Shown piece after piece: positions 1 through 9,417 of a stretch of DNA of 64,000 bases. This DNA comes from Zavarzinia compransoris. Lineage in GTDB: Bacteria; Pseudomonadota; Alphaproteobacteria; Zavarziniales; Zavarziniaceae. The translations under genes and the position numbers were made by a program. The notes below the pieces were generated by a model, which did no database searches, was not told the origin of the DNA, and worked only from the letters and a program-made list of their open reading frames with translations. The stretch covers positions 62,322-126,321 of the forward strand of contig NZ_QGLF01000002.1 in NCBI RefSeq assembly GCF_003173055.1. Direction: 5' to 3'. Every line of letters starts with the position of its first letter. The stretch's first letter is position 1.

Positions 1-662
1 CTGTTGTAGGCAATTGGGTCGGCGAAGCGGCAGACCGTTTCCAGCGTCTCGCGCGGCACCGCAATGTAATGCATGGGCGCATCGAAGCGCAGTCCGACGG
101 CAAGACTGTCGGGATGATCCGCCAACCCCTCAGGCATGGGCCAGGCGATGTGAAACGTCAGTTCCAGCGCCTCGCTTGACAGAATCCTCAGCAGGCGGAT
201 GAAGGCGGCAGCGCAATAGAACAGGGGCAGGCGGTCGAGAACCGGATCGCCGGAATCGATGGTCAGCATGATCAGCACGGCTTCCTCACGCTCGAGGAAA
301 GTCGCGCTGATGACATTCGAGATCAGCGGCAGGAATTTCAGCAGATGCAGCGCTTCACTGACCGAGCTGGCGCTGACCAGGGGCAGGCTCAGCAGACTGC
401 TCGAGGTGAGGCGCACTTTCTTGCCGGCGAAATAGCCGATGCAGGATGCCTTGTCGGCATCGAGGTCGGGGCAGGCTTCCCGGAACCAGCGCATGGGCGC
501 CTGCGCCCCGGGGACCTCGATCGCCGGGAGTTCGATCCCCTCCCGCGCTAGGATGGCTCGGAACCGCGCCTGTTCCCCCTCGCCCAGAACTCCGGACTCA
601 AGCAGCTGCAAGAGGACATGCATCGGCAGGCCCGGCTCCCGGCGCTGGATGAGGAAACGCAT
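1..662 (-). CDS. AraC-family regulator, N-terminal part (cut by window edge)
   Basis: The complement is open from an ATG at 662 to the window edge, giving at least 220 residues that begin MRFLIQRREPGLPMHV. The pattern (LLESGVL near the start, then a stretch like FLPLISNVISATFLEREEAV) is that of the arabinose-binding-like N-terminal domain of OruR/VirF-type AraC regulators. The C-terminal helix-turn-helix domain would lie outside the window. It is divergent from the ferredoxin-P450 pair, and AraC regulators beside CYP153 operons are common, so control of 788-2558 is the likely job (inference). The family call rests on recognition of the N-domain only. Confidence 0.7.
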   Translation of the reverse strand, partial: MRFLIQRREPGLPMHVLLQLLESGVLGEGEQARFRAILAREGIELPAIEVPGAQAPMRWFREACPDLDADKASCIGYFAGKKVRLTSSSLLSLPLVSASSVSEALHLLKFLPLISNVISATFLEREEAVLIMLTIDSGDPVLDRLPLFYCAAAFIRLLRILSSEALELTFHIAWPMPEGLADHPDSLAVGLRFDAPMHYIAVPRETLETVCRFADPIAYN

Positions 663-787
663 TTGATCTGTTCTCACAAAAAACTGACCCAGATCAACAT
701 AGCCGAGCGATCAGGCTGCGCACAAGATGAGCGGCAATGAAAGCAATATCTACAGCCAACATTGGTTGAACAATGGGGAGTCAGGGC

Positions 788-1108
788 ATGGGCAAGATCA
801 TTTTCGTCGAGCATGACGGCACGGTGCATGAAGCTAGGCTGATCGAAGGCCAGTCCCTCATGCAGGTGGCGACGGCCCATTGGGTACCCGGCATCGGTGG
901 CGATTGCAGCGGCGCCTGTGCCTGCGGCACCTGTCATGTGATCGTGGACGACCAATGGCTCCCGGCCCTCGGCCCGCAGGGCGACGAGGAGGCACGGATG
1001 CTGAGCATGTCGCCGGAACGCCAGCCGGCCTCGCGCCTTGCCTGCCAGATTAAACTGTCGGCGGCGATGGACGGCATGACCGTTCGCCTGCCCGAATTCC
1101 AGATGTGA
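788..1108 (+). CDS. [2Fe-2S] ferredoxin, P450 redox partner
   Basis: A 106-residue plant/adrenodoxin-type ferredoxin with cluster ligands C40, C46, C49 and C86 (motif DCSGACACGTC). The start at 788 is chosen because GGGAG lies 7-8 bases upstream; an in-frame ATG at 773 has no such site. It shuttles electrons from an NAD(P)H reductase to the P450 encoded 31 bp downstream. Proteins of this type are the usual partners of CYP153 enzymes. No ferredoxin reductase gene is visible in the window, so it must lie to the left or be supplied in trans. Confidence 0.9.
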   Translation: MGKIIFVEHDGTVHEARLIEGQSLMQVATAHWVPGIGGDCSGACACGTCHVIVDDQWLPALGPQGDEEARMLSMSPERQPASRLACQIKLSAAMDGMTVRLPEFQM

Positions 1109-1139
1109 TCCCGGACTTCCCCCTACGACAGGCCAAGCC

Positions 1140-2558
1140 ATGACCATTCTCGACAAAGTGATCGCCACTGCTCAGGCGACGGTTCTCGACAGGGCGATCA
1201 CCACGGCGCAGTCCGTCATCCCCATGAGCTTGCAATTCCGCAGCGTACATCTCTATGAGAAACTGAGGCGCATGGCTTTCGCCGATGCCCGGCCGCCCAC
1301 CTTCGCCGAGCGCCCCTTGCCCGATGTCGCCGACCTGCCCTTGGAGCAGATAGACCTGAGCAGCCCCTTCCTGTTCCGCCAGGGCCGCTGGCAATCCTAC
1401 TTCAAGCGCCTGCGCGAGGAGGCGCCGGTCCATTACCAGCCGAACAGCGCCTTCGGCCCCTTTTGGTCGGTGACGCGCTATGAGGACATTCTCCATGTCG
1501 ACAAGAGCCACGACCTGTTCTCGGCCGAACCCTTCATCGTCCTGGGGGAACCGCCGAAGGGCATGAACCTTGAGATGTTCATCGCCATGGACCCGCCAAG
1601 GCATGATCACCAGCGCCAGGCCGTGCAGGGGGTAGTGGCCCCCAAGAACTTGAAGGAGATGGAGGGCCTGATCCGCCAGCGCGTGCAGGACGTGCTGGAC
1701 AATCTGCCGGTCGGCAAGGCTTTCAACTGGGTGGACCATGTCTCGATCGAGCTGACCTCGCGAATGCTGGCGACCCTTCTCGATTTTCCCTACGAACAGC
1801 GACGAAAGCTGGTCTATTGGTCGGATCTGTTGGCGGGCAGCGCCGAGACCACGGGCGGACCGCTCGATCTCGACGAACTGATGAATGGCGCCATCGACAT
1901 GGCCCGCCATTTCAAGGCGCTCTGGCACGACAAGGCGGCGCGGTCGGCCGCCGGGGAAGCACCCGGCTTCGACCTGATTACCCAGATGCAATGCCACGAG
2001 AGCACCAGGGACCTGATCAAGCGGCCGATGGAATTTATCGGCAACCTTGCCCTGCTGATCGTCGGAGGCAATGACACCACACGCAATTCGATGTCGGCCG
2101 GCGTGCTGGCCATGAACCGCTTCCCGGACCAGTTCGAGAAACTGAAGGCGGACCCCGGCCTCATCCCCAACATGGTGTCGGAAATCATCCGCTGGCAGAC
2201 CCCGCTCGCCTATATGCGGCGCGTCGCCAAGAAGGACACCATGCTGAACGGCCAGTTCATCCGGAAGGGCGACAAGGTGGTTATGTGGTATGCCTCCGGC
2301 AACCGCGATGAAAGCGTGTTCGAGCGCCCCGACGATTTCATTATCGACCGGGCCAACGCCCGCAACCATATGTCCTTCGGTTTCGGCGTCCACCGCTGCA
2401 TGGGCAACCGCTTGGCGGAACTGCAGTTGCGCATCCTGTGGGAGGAATTGCTGACCCGCTTCGAGCGGATCGAAACCCTGGGCGAGCCGACCATGGTGCA
2501 GTCGAACTTTATCCGGGGTTACGACACGCTGATGGTGAGGCTGGCGGAAAGGAAGTAA
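1140..2558 (+). CDS. Cytochrome P450, CYP153 type (alkane/fatty-chain terminal hydroxylase)
   Basis: A 472-residue soluble P450. Visible motifs are the I-helix oxygen-activation motif GGNDTT (309-314), ExxR (E348-R351) and the heme-binding loop FGFGVHRCMGN with Cys420 as axial ligand. The I-helix context (EFIGNLALLIVGGNDTTRN) and the C-terminal helix NRLAELQLRILWEE are characteristic of CYP153. Members hydroxylate medium-chain n-alkanes, cyclic hydrocarbons or fatty acids at the terminal carbon using a ferredoxin and ferredoxin reductase. It follows its ferredoxin closely in the same orientation. Substrate chain length cannot be read from sequence. Confidence 0.92.
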   Translation: MTILDKVIATAQATVLDRAITTAQSVIPMSLQFRSVHLYEKLRRMAFADARPPTFAERPLPDVADLPLEQIDLSSPFLFRQGRWQSYFKRLREEAPVHYQPNSAFGPFWSVTRYEDILHVDKSHDLFSAEPFIVLGEPPKGMNLEMFIAMDPPRHDHQRQAVQGVVAPKNLKEMEGLIRQRVQDVLDNLPVGKAFNWVDHVSIELTSRMLATLLDFPYEQRRKLVYWSDLLAGSAETTGGPLDLDELMNGAIDMARHFKALWHDKAARSAAGEAPGFDLITQMQCHESTRDLIKRPMEFIGNLALLIVGGNDTTRNSMSAGVLAMNRFPDQFEKLKADPGLIPNMVSEIIRWQTPLAYMRRVAKKDTMLNGQFIRKGDKVVMWYASGNRDESVFERPDDFIIDRANARNHMSFGFGVHRCMGNRLAELQLRILWEELLTRFERIETLGEPTMVQSNFIRGYDTLMVRLAERK

Positions 2559-2697
2559 CGGCCGACGCCCCACCCTCGATTTCTGGTCCCGAAACTTGCC
2601 TGCCCTTGGCTATTCGGAGCCTGTTGATCGGCGGTTGGCGCTCCAGGAATTGTTTGGCAACCTTTGTTCTCTGGCCGAACCGCCGGAGCGGGATGAG

Positions 2698-2728
2698 CAC
2701 CCCTCCCCGACCGGGTAGGGGGGGGGTG
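2698..2728 (+). terminator. G/C hairpin downstream of the P450 gene
   Basis: CACCCCTCCCC (2698-2708) can pair with the G-run plus TG at 2718-2728 with one mismatch. No T-tract follows, so it may only be a weak terminator or mRNA-stabilising hairpin between the P450 and DUF1329 genes. The rest of 2559-2792 shows no gene. Confidence 0.35.
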
Positions 2729-2792
2729 TCAGTCGATGTGCTAGGCTGAAAAAAATCGCCAGTAAGATGCAAAATGGTGAGCGGGAGGAATA

Positions 2793-4172
2793 ATGAACGT
2801 CAAGACTCTGGCCGTCGCTTTCGGCGCGATGGTTGCACTTTCCGGGTCGGCCTTTGCGAAGGTAAGCCAGTCGGAGGCGGACCGTCTCGGCAAGGATCTC
2901 ACGCCGGTCGGTGCGATCAAGGCGGGCAACGCCGATGGCTCAATTCCGGCATGGACGGGTGGGATTACGACACCGCCGGCCGGCTATACGCCCGGCATGC
3001 ACCATATCAGTCCGTATTCGGCGGACCCTCTCAAATTCGCCATTACCGGTGCCAATGCCGACCAGTATAAGGGCAAGATTCCCGACGGCCAGTTCGCCAT
3101 GCTGAAGGCCTATCCTGGGTATAAGCTCAACGTCTACCAGACTCGGCGATCCTGTTCGCTGCCCGAGCGGGTCTACGAGGCAGGCAGGCTCAATGCGGTT
3201 TCCGCGACCATGACCGAAGATGAAAACGGTCTCAACGGCGCGATTGTCGGCAATCCGTTTCCTATTCCCAAATCTGGTGTCGAGGTCGTCTGGAACCATC
3301 GCCTTCGCTATCGCGGTTTCAAGATTCGGCGCTATTTCAACACCGCCGCGGTCAACCGAGACGGAAGCTTCACTTCCATCAAGACGCAGGACGAAGCGAT
3401 CCTTCATTACTCCGGCCCCGGCATCAATGCGATCGGCGATGTCACTGACGTCAGTCAACTCAAGAATATCGCCATTTCCTATTTGAACATTACGACTTCT
3501 CCGGCCCGTCTCGCCGGTTCGGTCATCCTGGTCCATGACACGATCAACGCGAAAGAATTGCCGCGCCAAGCCTGGCAATATAATCCTGGCACGAGGCGCG
3601 TATTGCGCGCACCCGAGTTGTCTTACGACAACCCGCTCTTCAATAGCGATGGCCTGGCGACGACCGATCAGTTCGACATGTTCAATGGCGCGACCGATCG
3701 CTTCACATGGGAACTGAAGCCGCAGCGGGAAATGTATATCGGCTACAATGCCTATGAATTGATGTCCGATAAACATAGCTATAAGGATATCCTGCCCGCG
3801 AATTTTGTGAATCCGGATTACAGTCGTTACGAACTGCATCGCGTATGGGTGGTGGAGGCGAAAGTCAAGGAGGGGGTCAGGCATGTATATGCCCGCAGGA
3901 CGATGTATTTCGACGAAGACAGTTGGAATCTTGTGGCCTCCGACCTTTACGATGCCCGGGGGTCTCTGTGGCGGTTCCAGGAAGGCCCGATCGTCAACTA
4001 CTACGATATTCCGCTCTGCTCATCGGCCATCGAAGTGAATTACGATCTCCAGTCCGGGCGCTATATCGCCTTCAGTCTGAAGAACGAAGAAAAGATGCTG
4101 AACTGGAATGTTCAGGATCTCGACGCCGGGCAATTCACGCCCGATGCGATGCGTCGTCTCGGACAGAACTGA
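2793..4172 (+). CDS. DUF1329 family exported protein
   Basis: 459 residues, the usual family length. The first about 22 residues form a Sec signal peptide (ending SGSAFA). The N-terminus then has the family hallmark KDLTPVGAIKAGNADGSIP. A GGAGG site precedes the ATG. DUF1329 proteins are periplasmic or outer-membrane-associated, sometimes called LolB/LolA-like, and typically sit next to a DUF1302 gene as here. Such pairs accompany genes for degradation of hydrophobic compounds (sterols, terpenes, alkanes). A role in uptake or outer-membrane trafficking of the P450 substrate is inferred, not shown. Confidence 0.88.
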   Translation: MNVKTLAVAFGAMVALSGSAFAKVSQSEADRLGKDLTPVGAIKAGNADGSIPAWTGGITTPPAGYTPGMHHISPYSADPLKFAITGANADQYKGKIPDGQFAMLKAYPGYKLNVYQTRRSCSLPERVYEAGRLNAVSATMTEDENGLNGAIVGNPFPIPKSGVEVVWNHRLRYRGFKIRRYFNTAAVNRDGSFTSIKTQDEAILHYSGPGINAIGDVTDVSQLKNIAISYLNITTSPARLAGSVILVHDTINAKELPRQAWQYNPGTRRVLRAPELSYDNPLFNSDGLATTDQFDMFNGATDRFTWELKPQREMYIGYNAYELMSDKHSYKDILPANFVNPDYSRYELHRVWVVEAKVKEGVRHVYARRTMYFDEDSWNLVASDLYDARGSLWRFQEGPIVNYYDIPLCSSAIEVNYDLQSGRYIAFSLKNEEKMLNWNVQDLDAGQFTPDAMRRLGQN

Positions 4173-4341
4173 TATCGATGTAAAACCCAGCCGGGAAGCC
4201 TCTGTTCGTCTCGATGCTTCCCGGCATGATGGTGGTGTCTGTGCGTAGTGGGGGACGGGGGGCTCGCGGTCGGTTGCCAAAGGGCTATCACATGAAACAT
4301 GTGGTATGAAAATTAATAATAGAACGGGGAAGGAGAGGGAA

Positions 4342-6540
4342 ATGCTCGAGGTCTGGAACACGAGAGTGATGGGCACAAGGGTTCCATGGTCGGTTGCCGC
4401 AATGGCCGCAGTGGGTGTTCTGGCTTTGACAACGGCAGCAGCAGCCTATGATTTTGAGATCGGTGACGAGGTCACAGGCTCCGTTCAAACGGTCCTTTCG
4501 GTCGGTGCGCAGATGCGGATGGCCGACAGAGATCCTCGGAATTACGGCTATTATTATGGTGGCTTGAGCAATGTTTCGGATATTGATGACGGGAATTTAA
4601 ATTACGACAAATATGACCTGATCAGTCAGGTCAGCACCATTTCGAGCGAGTTGAAACTGAAGTGGCGAAATTACTTCGCTTTCTTCAGGGGGGCCGCGTT
4701 CTACGATTCTGTCGCGGCCAATAACGATCTTGCGGACTTCAAGCCGGAACTTCGCCCCTATACCAGCGGTCGCTACCCGGAGGGGGCTGACAACAGGGCG
4801 GATTGGGACGCAGAGCTTCTCGACTATTACGTCGGTGGTAATTTCGACCTCGGGGGGCGGAATCTCACCGTCAAGGTTGGCAGCCAAATCCTGAACTGGG
4901 GTGAAGCGCTGTTCACTATCAACGGCATTTCCATCGTCAATCCTCTTGACGTAAAGAAAATCCGTGTTCCAGGCGCCGAACTGAAGGATGCGCTTATTCC
5001 CGTTCCCATGATTTCCGTGGGACTGGATCTCGCAAATAATCTTTCGATGGAGGCCTTCTATCAGTTGGATTTCAAACCCTTCAAGCTCGACGCTTGCGGC
5101 AGTTTCTTTTCGACGACGGATAATTTCTGTGACGGGGTAAAATACGTCACTACGACGGAAGATCCATTTGATCCCAGATCGTATACCGCCGGTACCGGGA
5201 TGAGGACAACCGACTACGACAATCCGAACAAGATCATCACGGCAGCAAATTTCCCGATGTATGTGGAGGACGATCCTGACGTCCATGATTGGGGGGTGGC
5301 GCTCAAATATTTCTCACCAGACTTGAATAATACTGAATTTCAATTCTATTTTGCGCGCTATACTTCCAGACTGCCTTCTGCTTACTGGCAATCGCCGGAC
5401 AAATTCGCGGATGGAACAGGGCAGATCAATGCCGCCGCTCTGCCTGTGCCCCTGGTTCAGGGCTTGCTGGATCAACTCGGCGTCGACCAGTTGAATGTGT
5501 TGACATCGGCCCTTTCTGGCTTGCTTGGCGGGCCGGTGACGGATCTTGTCGGGGCGCTGACGAACCCGCTGACGGGAGCCTTGATCCAGCCGCCGTTCGG
5601 GACGTCGCCCCCGTCGAAGGTCCTGGAGAACCTCGACAACGGTCGATTCACGACCTATTATCCGAGCGGGCTGAATATGCTCGGTTTTGCCTTCAACACG
5701 ACCTATGACCCGCTTGGTGTCGCCATCAATGCCGAGGTGAGTTGGAAGCATGATGTGCCCATTCTGATTTCTGAATCGGCGATCGTCACCAACGTGTATA
5801 ACGCTGCAGGTGGCGTTCCCATCAGCCAGGGAACGAAGGCAAAGACGCCTGTCTGCATCGGAACCATCTGCGTGCCGAATCCGGGGATAGCCCCCTTCGT
5901 CGATCCCGGCTTCCACAATCCGGACGGTCAGTTCATTCCCGGTCGGCGCATCGACTTCGCCGAGAAGCATGAGGTCTGGCAGGCGGCGGTGCGCTTCACC
6001 AAGATCTTCGGCGGGTCCAGTTTCGTGACGCGCCTGCTCGGCGCGAACCAACTCTTCGCCCTCGTGGAACTCGGGGCGATTCATGTCGATCTGGATCCCA
6101 ACGTACAATATGCCGGCTACGGTCAAACCGGATTTACCGGGTTTTCGACCCGACCGTTGCTCGGTGTCGTACCCTCCATCGCGGCCACAGACCTGGGTGT
6201 TCCGTTCTACGCGACGGCCAAGGAGCCGACCCAATGGTCGGGGGGTATTCAAGGGTTGTTCTTTTGGGATTATCCCGGGGTTTTTGATGGTGTCACACTG
6301 ACGCCGTCGATCGGGTTTTCCCATGGCATCTTTGGCAATACACCGGCTTCCCTTCCGGGGTTTACGAAAAGTGTAACATCAATGAATTTTGGTCTTAAAA
6401 TTAACTATCTCGACAACTGGGCGATGAATATCAATTACTTTAAAAGTTGGGGCGGCGGTTCCGGGGGCTCCGGCGGCGCATCACGGAACCCTTATATCGA
6501 CCGAGATTTTATCGGCGTGAATGTGGCTTATTCTTTCTGA
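4342..6540 (+). CDS. DUF1302 family outer-membrane protein
   Basis: 732 residues from the ATG at 4342, chosen because AAGGAG lies 6 bases upstream and a signal peptide (to about residue 35, TTAAAAA-like) follows directly; an upstream in-frame ATG at 4306 lacks a ribosome site. The body is rich in alternating aromatic/polar strands with many Y, N and D residues. It ends in the aromatic residue F (NVAYSF), as expected for a beta-barrel outer-membrane protein. It is paired with the DUF1329 gene and ends at the terminator at 6586-6631. A transport function for hydrophobic substrate is plausible but unproven. Confidence 0.85.
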   Translation: MLEVWNTRVMGTRVPWSVAAMAAVGVLALTTAAAAYDFEIGDEVTGSVQTVLSVGAQMRMADRDPRNYGYYYGGLSNVSDIDDGNLNYDKYDLISQVSTISSELKLKWRNYFAFFRGAAFYDSVAANNDLADFKPELRPYTSGRYPEGADNRADWDAELLDYYVGGNFDLGGRNLTVKVGSQILNWGEALFTINGISIVNPLDVKKIRVPGAELKDALIPVPMISVGLDLANNLSMEAFYQLDFKPFKLDACGSFFSTTDNFCDGVKYVTTTEDPFDPRSYTAGTGMRTTDYDNPNKIITAANFPMYVEDDPDVHDWGVALKYFSPDLNNTEFQFYFARYTSRLPSAYWQSPDKFADGTGQINAAALPVPLVQGLLDQLGVDQLNVLTSALSGLLGGPVTDLVGALTNPLTGALIQPPFGTSPPSKVLENLDNGRFTTYYPSGLNMLGFAFNTTYDPLGVAINAEVSWKHDVPILISESAIVTNVYNAAGGVPISQGTKAKTPVCIGTICVPNPGIAPFVDPGFHNPDGQFIPGRRIDFAEKHEVWQAAVRFTKIFGGSSFVTRLLGANQLFALVELGAIHVDLDPNVQYAGYGQTGFTGFSTRPLLGVVPSIAATDLGVPFYATAKEPTQWSGGIQGLFFWDYPGVFDGVTLTPSIGFSHGIFGNTPASLPGFTKSVTSMNFGLKINYLDNWAMNINYFKSWGGGSGGSGGASRNPYIDRDFIGVNVAYSF

Positions 6541-6585
6541 CATCAAACGCGTGCGGTGGGGCCCCCCCCGACAGTACGCGAACTC

Positions 6586-6631
6586 ACCCCGGGGCGCCCT
6601 TGTTCTCCTCCGCGCCCCGGGGTATTTTTTT
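6586..6631 (+). terminator. Rho-independent terminator of the P450/DUF1302 unit
   Basis: A perfect 12-bp stem, ACCCCGGGGCGC (6586-6597) with GCGCCCCGGGGT (6612-6623), a 14-base loop, then ATTTTTTT. This is the strongest intrinsic terminator in the window and separates the DUF1302 gene from the LuxR gene. Confidence 0.93.
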
Positions 6632-6650
6632 CTTCTAGGGAGAACAAAAA

Positions 6651-9287
6651 GTGACGCACATATTCCTCGATGGGAACGCAGGGCAATTCTCTATCGATGA
6701 GAGCTTGCCAGACGAATTGAAGCGCGAGAGTATACTGGGCGAGATTTTTCTGCGTCATCACAACAAGAGTATCTTTCTCCTGGAGGCTCCGGCCGGCTAC
6801 GGCAAATCGACCCTAATTCAGCAATGGCGTCGAGCTTTGACGGAGAAAGGAGAAAGAAGTTTTTACCTGTGCTTTTCGCGCAAGGACAATAATCCAAGTT
6901 CTCTAAAGTTAAATTTGCTTGGTGTATTGAAATCAGAATGGTCAATTGATTTACCAGGCAGTATTCAGAATCTCGATCTGTCGGCACTGATGAATCACCT
7001 GCTTGGAACTGTGAGTGGCGGTGGCACCGGGGTCACTCTTTTCCTGGACAGTTGTGAGGCCGTCGTTAATCCGCATGTTCTCAGATATATCGCGCGGGCG
7101 ATAGAATCCTGTCCGGCAACGGTTCGCTTCGTACTGTCCGGAAGGACGGCCATACGAGTCCCCCGTGCCAAGGCTGTACTCTCGGGTGAACTCGTTCGAC
7201 TTAGCGCGCAAGATCTCGCCTTTACCCGCTCCGAAATTGCCCGCATAGCAGACAGATGGCGTGGTTCGCCATTGGCGGAAAATGAACTTGATGCGATCTA
7301 TCAGAAGACTGGCGGCTGGCCGGTCATGCTGCGGCTGGCAAGTCTGGAATGGCGAAGGCTCGATGATCCCGCGAAATTGCGGGAAGCATTGTCAGGGGCG
7401 AATGAAATCGTTTCGGCCTACTTCATGGAAGAAGTGCTGGAAAAATTGCCTTGCGCTCACCGCGAACTGCTTCTGAAATCCAGTCCACTCGAAGTCGTGT
7501 CGACGGCGTTATGTCGGTCGGCGACGGGCCTGGTCCAAGCGGCCTCTCTTCTAGAGGAGCTGGAAAGGCAGTGGTTTCTCGTTCATCGCGGCGCCCGGTC
7601 CGAAGAATTTGCCGCTTTTCATCCGCTTCTTCGAGAGTTTCTCCTCTCAAGGCTCCAGGTCGAATATCCCGGGGCTTTCGAGCGGATCCTTCTGAAGGCT
7701 GCTATCTGGTTTCGGCAGCAGGATCAGGTCGACATGGCAATGGACCATGCAATACGAGGCGGTCACGTCGGTTGGGCTTGCGAGTACCTGTCACCACTCA
7801 TCTTCGATCTTGGATTCAAGTTGGGACAATTTTCGAATATTGGCCGGTGGGCACAATATTTGACGCAAGAGCAATTGCGGCATTACCCTTCTCTGAAACT
7901 CGGATTGGTATGGCTGAATATCTTCAACAATCCAGATGTGGCCGCCGGTCTGTTGAGCGGTATGACGGAGAAGGATGTTGCGGTCGGAACCAGTGAAGAA
8001 GAGGCGCATGCGAATTTTGCGATGGCGAGGGCGGTATTGGCAACGACTTCCGATAAGTACGTTGATGCCTGGAATTATTTTCGGGACTGGGACCGAAGAC
8101 ATCCCGAATTGACATATCAGCGCGCGAATGTGCTGACGGCCTGGGCCTATACGGCCTATGCTCTCAAACGCATTCGTGATGCTAAGCGCCTCTGCGATGC
8201 TGCGGGCGAAGCAATCGAACGAAGTGATGCTCATTTGGCTGGATTGTGGCTCCCGATTATAAGGGCGCGGCTGGCTCTGTTTGAAGGGAAACCGGGTGAA
8301 GTCGAACAAATTGTAACGAGGGTAATTGCCGGTGGCTCCGTTGTTCGGGGGCAGGACAAGCAAGCGTGGGGGCTCCTGAATGTATGCTTGGCCGAAGCGC
8401 GTTACATGCAGGGCGAGGTTCCTGGCGCGCTTGATGCGCTCGGGCAATTCTCCGGCGGTCAGATCCGGAACGACGTCACGGTCGAGATGGCCTTCGCCGT
8501 GGCGCGACTTAAGGGGCGCCTTGCTCTGGCGAGGGGTGATTTTCGCCGAGCCATTCAATCGCTGAGGGCGGACCTTCAGGCTTCCCGGGCGGCTGGCATG
8601 ACCCGCCTCACAGATCTGATTGCCGGCGAACTCACCACTGTCCTTTTGTGCGCAGGACGTATTCGGGACGCCTGGCGAATTGAGAAAGACCATGACCTTA
8701 GTGTGCCGGCGGGCGAAAGCAAAGCTCCCTCGCTTGAGGAGAGGCAATTGGTTCAGGCTCGCCTAATGATATCTCATCAAGAATATAACCGAGCAGCAGC
8801 ATTGGCCATGAATCTTTATTCGCGAGCCACATCAATGGGTAATTTTGGTCTTACTATTACTTCACAGTGTGTTGCCGCTTTGGCGCGGTGGCATTTGGGC
8901 CAGCGACAAGACGCGCATCGCCTCATGGTCAATGCGAGAATGACGGCAAGCGGTTCTGGATGTCAGCAGATATTTGAGGATGAAGTCAAATATTTGAAGC
9001 CAATTCAAGATGATGTGGTGTCCGAGTGGTGTGAATCGAGTGAAATTGCTGATAACGAAATTTCAACGCCGACAGGGGATTCGGTACTTTCAGCCAGGGA
9101 AAAGCAGGTAATATTTTTCGTTTCGAAGGGACTTTCAAATATAGAAATTGCAAAAATTCTCCTTGTTTCAAGCGAAACAGTGAAGTTTCACGTAAAAAAT
9201 ATTACTCGAAAATTAGATGCAAAAAATAGAATTAACGCTGTAGAAATCGCACACGATATTGGGTTGCTGGGCAGGGGTCGTGAATAG
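6651..9287 (+). CDS. MalT/AlkS-type LuxR-family ATP-dependent regulator
   Basis: 878 residues from a GTG at 6651 preceded by AGGGAG. The N-terminus is a STAND-type ATPase with Walker A APAGYGKST (46-54) and Walker B VTLFLDSCE (128-136). A long helical repeat region follows, and the last about 65 residues form a LuxR helix-turn-helix (LSAREKQVIFFVSKG, then SNIEIAKILLVSSETVKFHV). Length and layout match MalT and AlkS, the alkane-responsive activator of Pseudomonas. Beside a CYP153 module an AlkS-like substrate sensor is the natural reading (inference). The gene is clearly more AT-rich than its neighbours, suggesting a separate origin. Confidence 0.85.
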   Translation: MTHIFLDGNAGQFSIDESLPDELKRESILGEIFLRHHNKSIFLLEAPAGYGKSTLIQQWRRALTEKGERSFYLCFSRKDNNPSSLKLNLLGVLKSEWSIDLPGSIQNLDLSALMNHLLGTVSGGGTGVTLFLDSCEAVVNPHVLRYIARAIESCPATVRFVLSGRTAIRVPRAKAVLSGELVRLSAQDLAFTRSEIARIADRWRGSPLAENELDAIYQKTGGWPVMLRLASLEWRRLDDPAKLREALSGANEIVSAYFMEEVLEKLPCAHRELLLKSSPLEVVSTALCRSATGLVQAASLLEELERQWFLVHRGARSEEFAAFHPLLREFLLSRLQVEYPGAFERILLKAAIWFRQQDQVDMAMDHAIRGGHVGWACEYLSPLIFDLGFKLGQFSNIGRWAQYLTQEQLRHYPSLKLGLVWLNIFNNPDVAAGLLSGMTEKDVAVGTSEEEAHANFAMARAVLATTSDKYVDAWNYFRDWDRRHPELTYQRANVLTAWAYTAYALKRIRDAKRLCDAAGEAIERSDAHLAGLWLPIIRARLALFEGKPGEVEQIVTRVIAGGSVVRGQDKQAWGLLNVCLAEARYMQGEVPGALDALGQFSGGQIRNDVTVEMAFAVARLKGRLALARGDFRRAIQSLRADLQASRAAGMTRLTDLIAGELTTVLLCAGRIRDAWRIEKDHDLSVPAGESKAPSLEERQLVQARLMISHQEYNRAAALAMNLYSRATSMGNFGLTITSQCVAALARWHLGQRQDAHRLMVNARMTASGSGCQQIFEDEVKYLKPIQDDVVSEWCESSEIADNEISTPTGDSVLSAREKQVIFFVSKGLSNIEIAKILLVSSETVKFHVKNITRKLDAKNRINAVEIAHDIGLLGRGRE

Positions 9288-9417
9288 AATTTATTAAAAG
9301 AAATAAGATCGTGATGCGAAAATTAGATCAATTTCTGATATTGAATTTTTTAATTTTATGCCATTTCGCGGAGTGGCGGCCTTTCTTCTTAATATTGCAT
9401 GGGTCATGGGAGCGCTC

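Noticed and set aside
1050-2573. Long open frame on the complement of the P450 gene
   Set aside because: It is a GC-driven shadow of the clearly real CYP153 frame and shows no family motif.
6651-9287. Quorum-sensing LuxR (TraR-like) regulator for the ICE
   Set aside because: The protein is 878 residues with a Walker ATPase, i.e. MalT/AlkS type, with no autoinducer-binding domain.
9358-9417. N-terminal extension of the LysR gene starting at ATG 9358
   Set aside because: LysR proteins normally begin at the DLKQIRY motif, and the best ribosome site (GGGAG) precedes GTG 9418.
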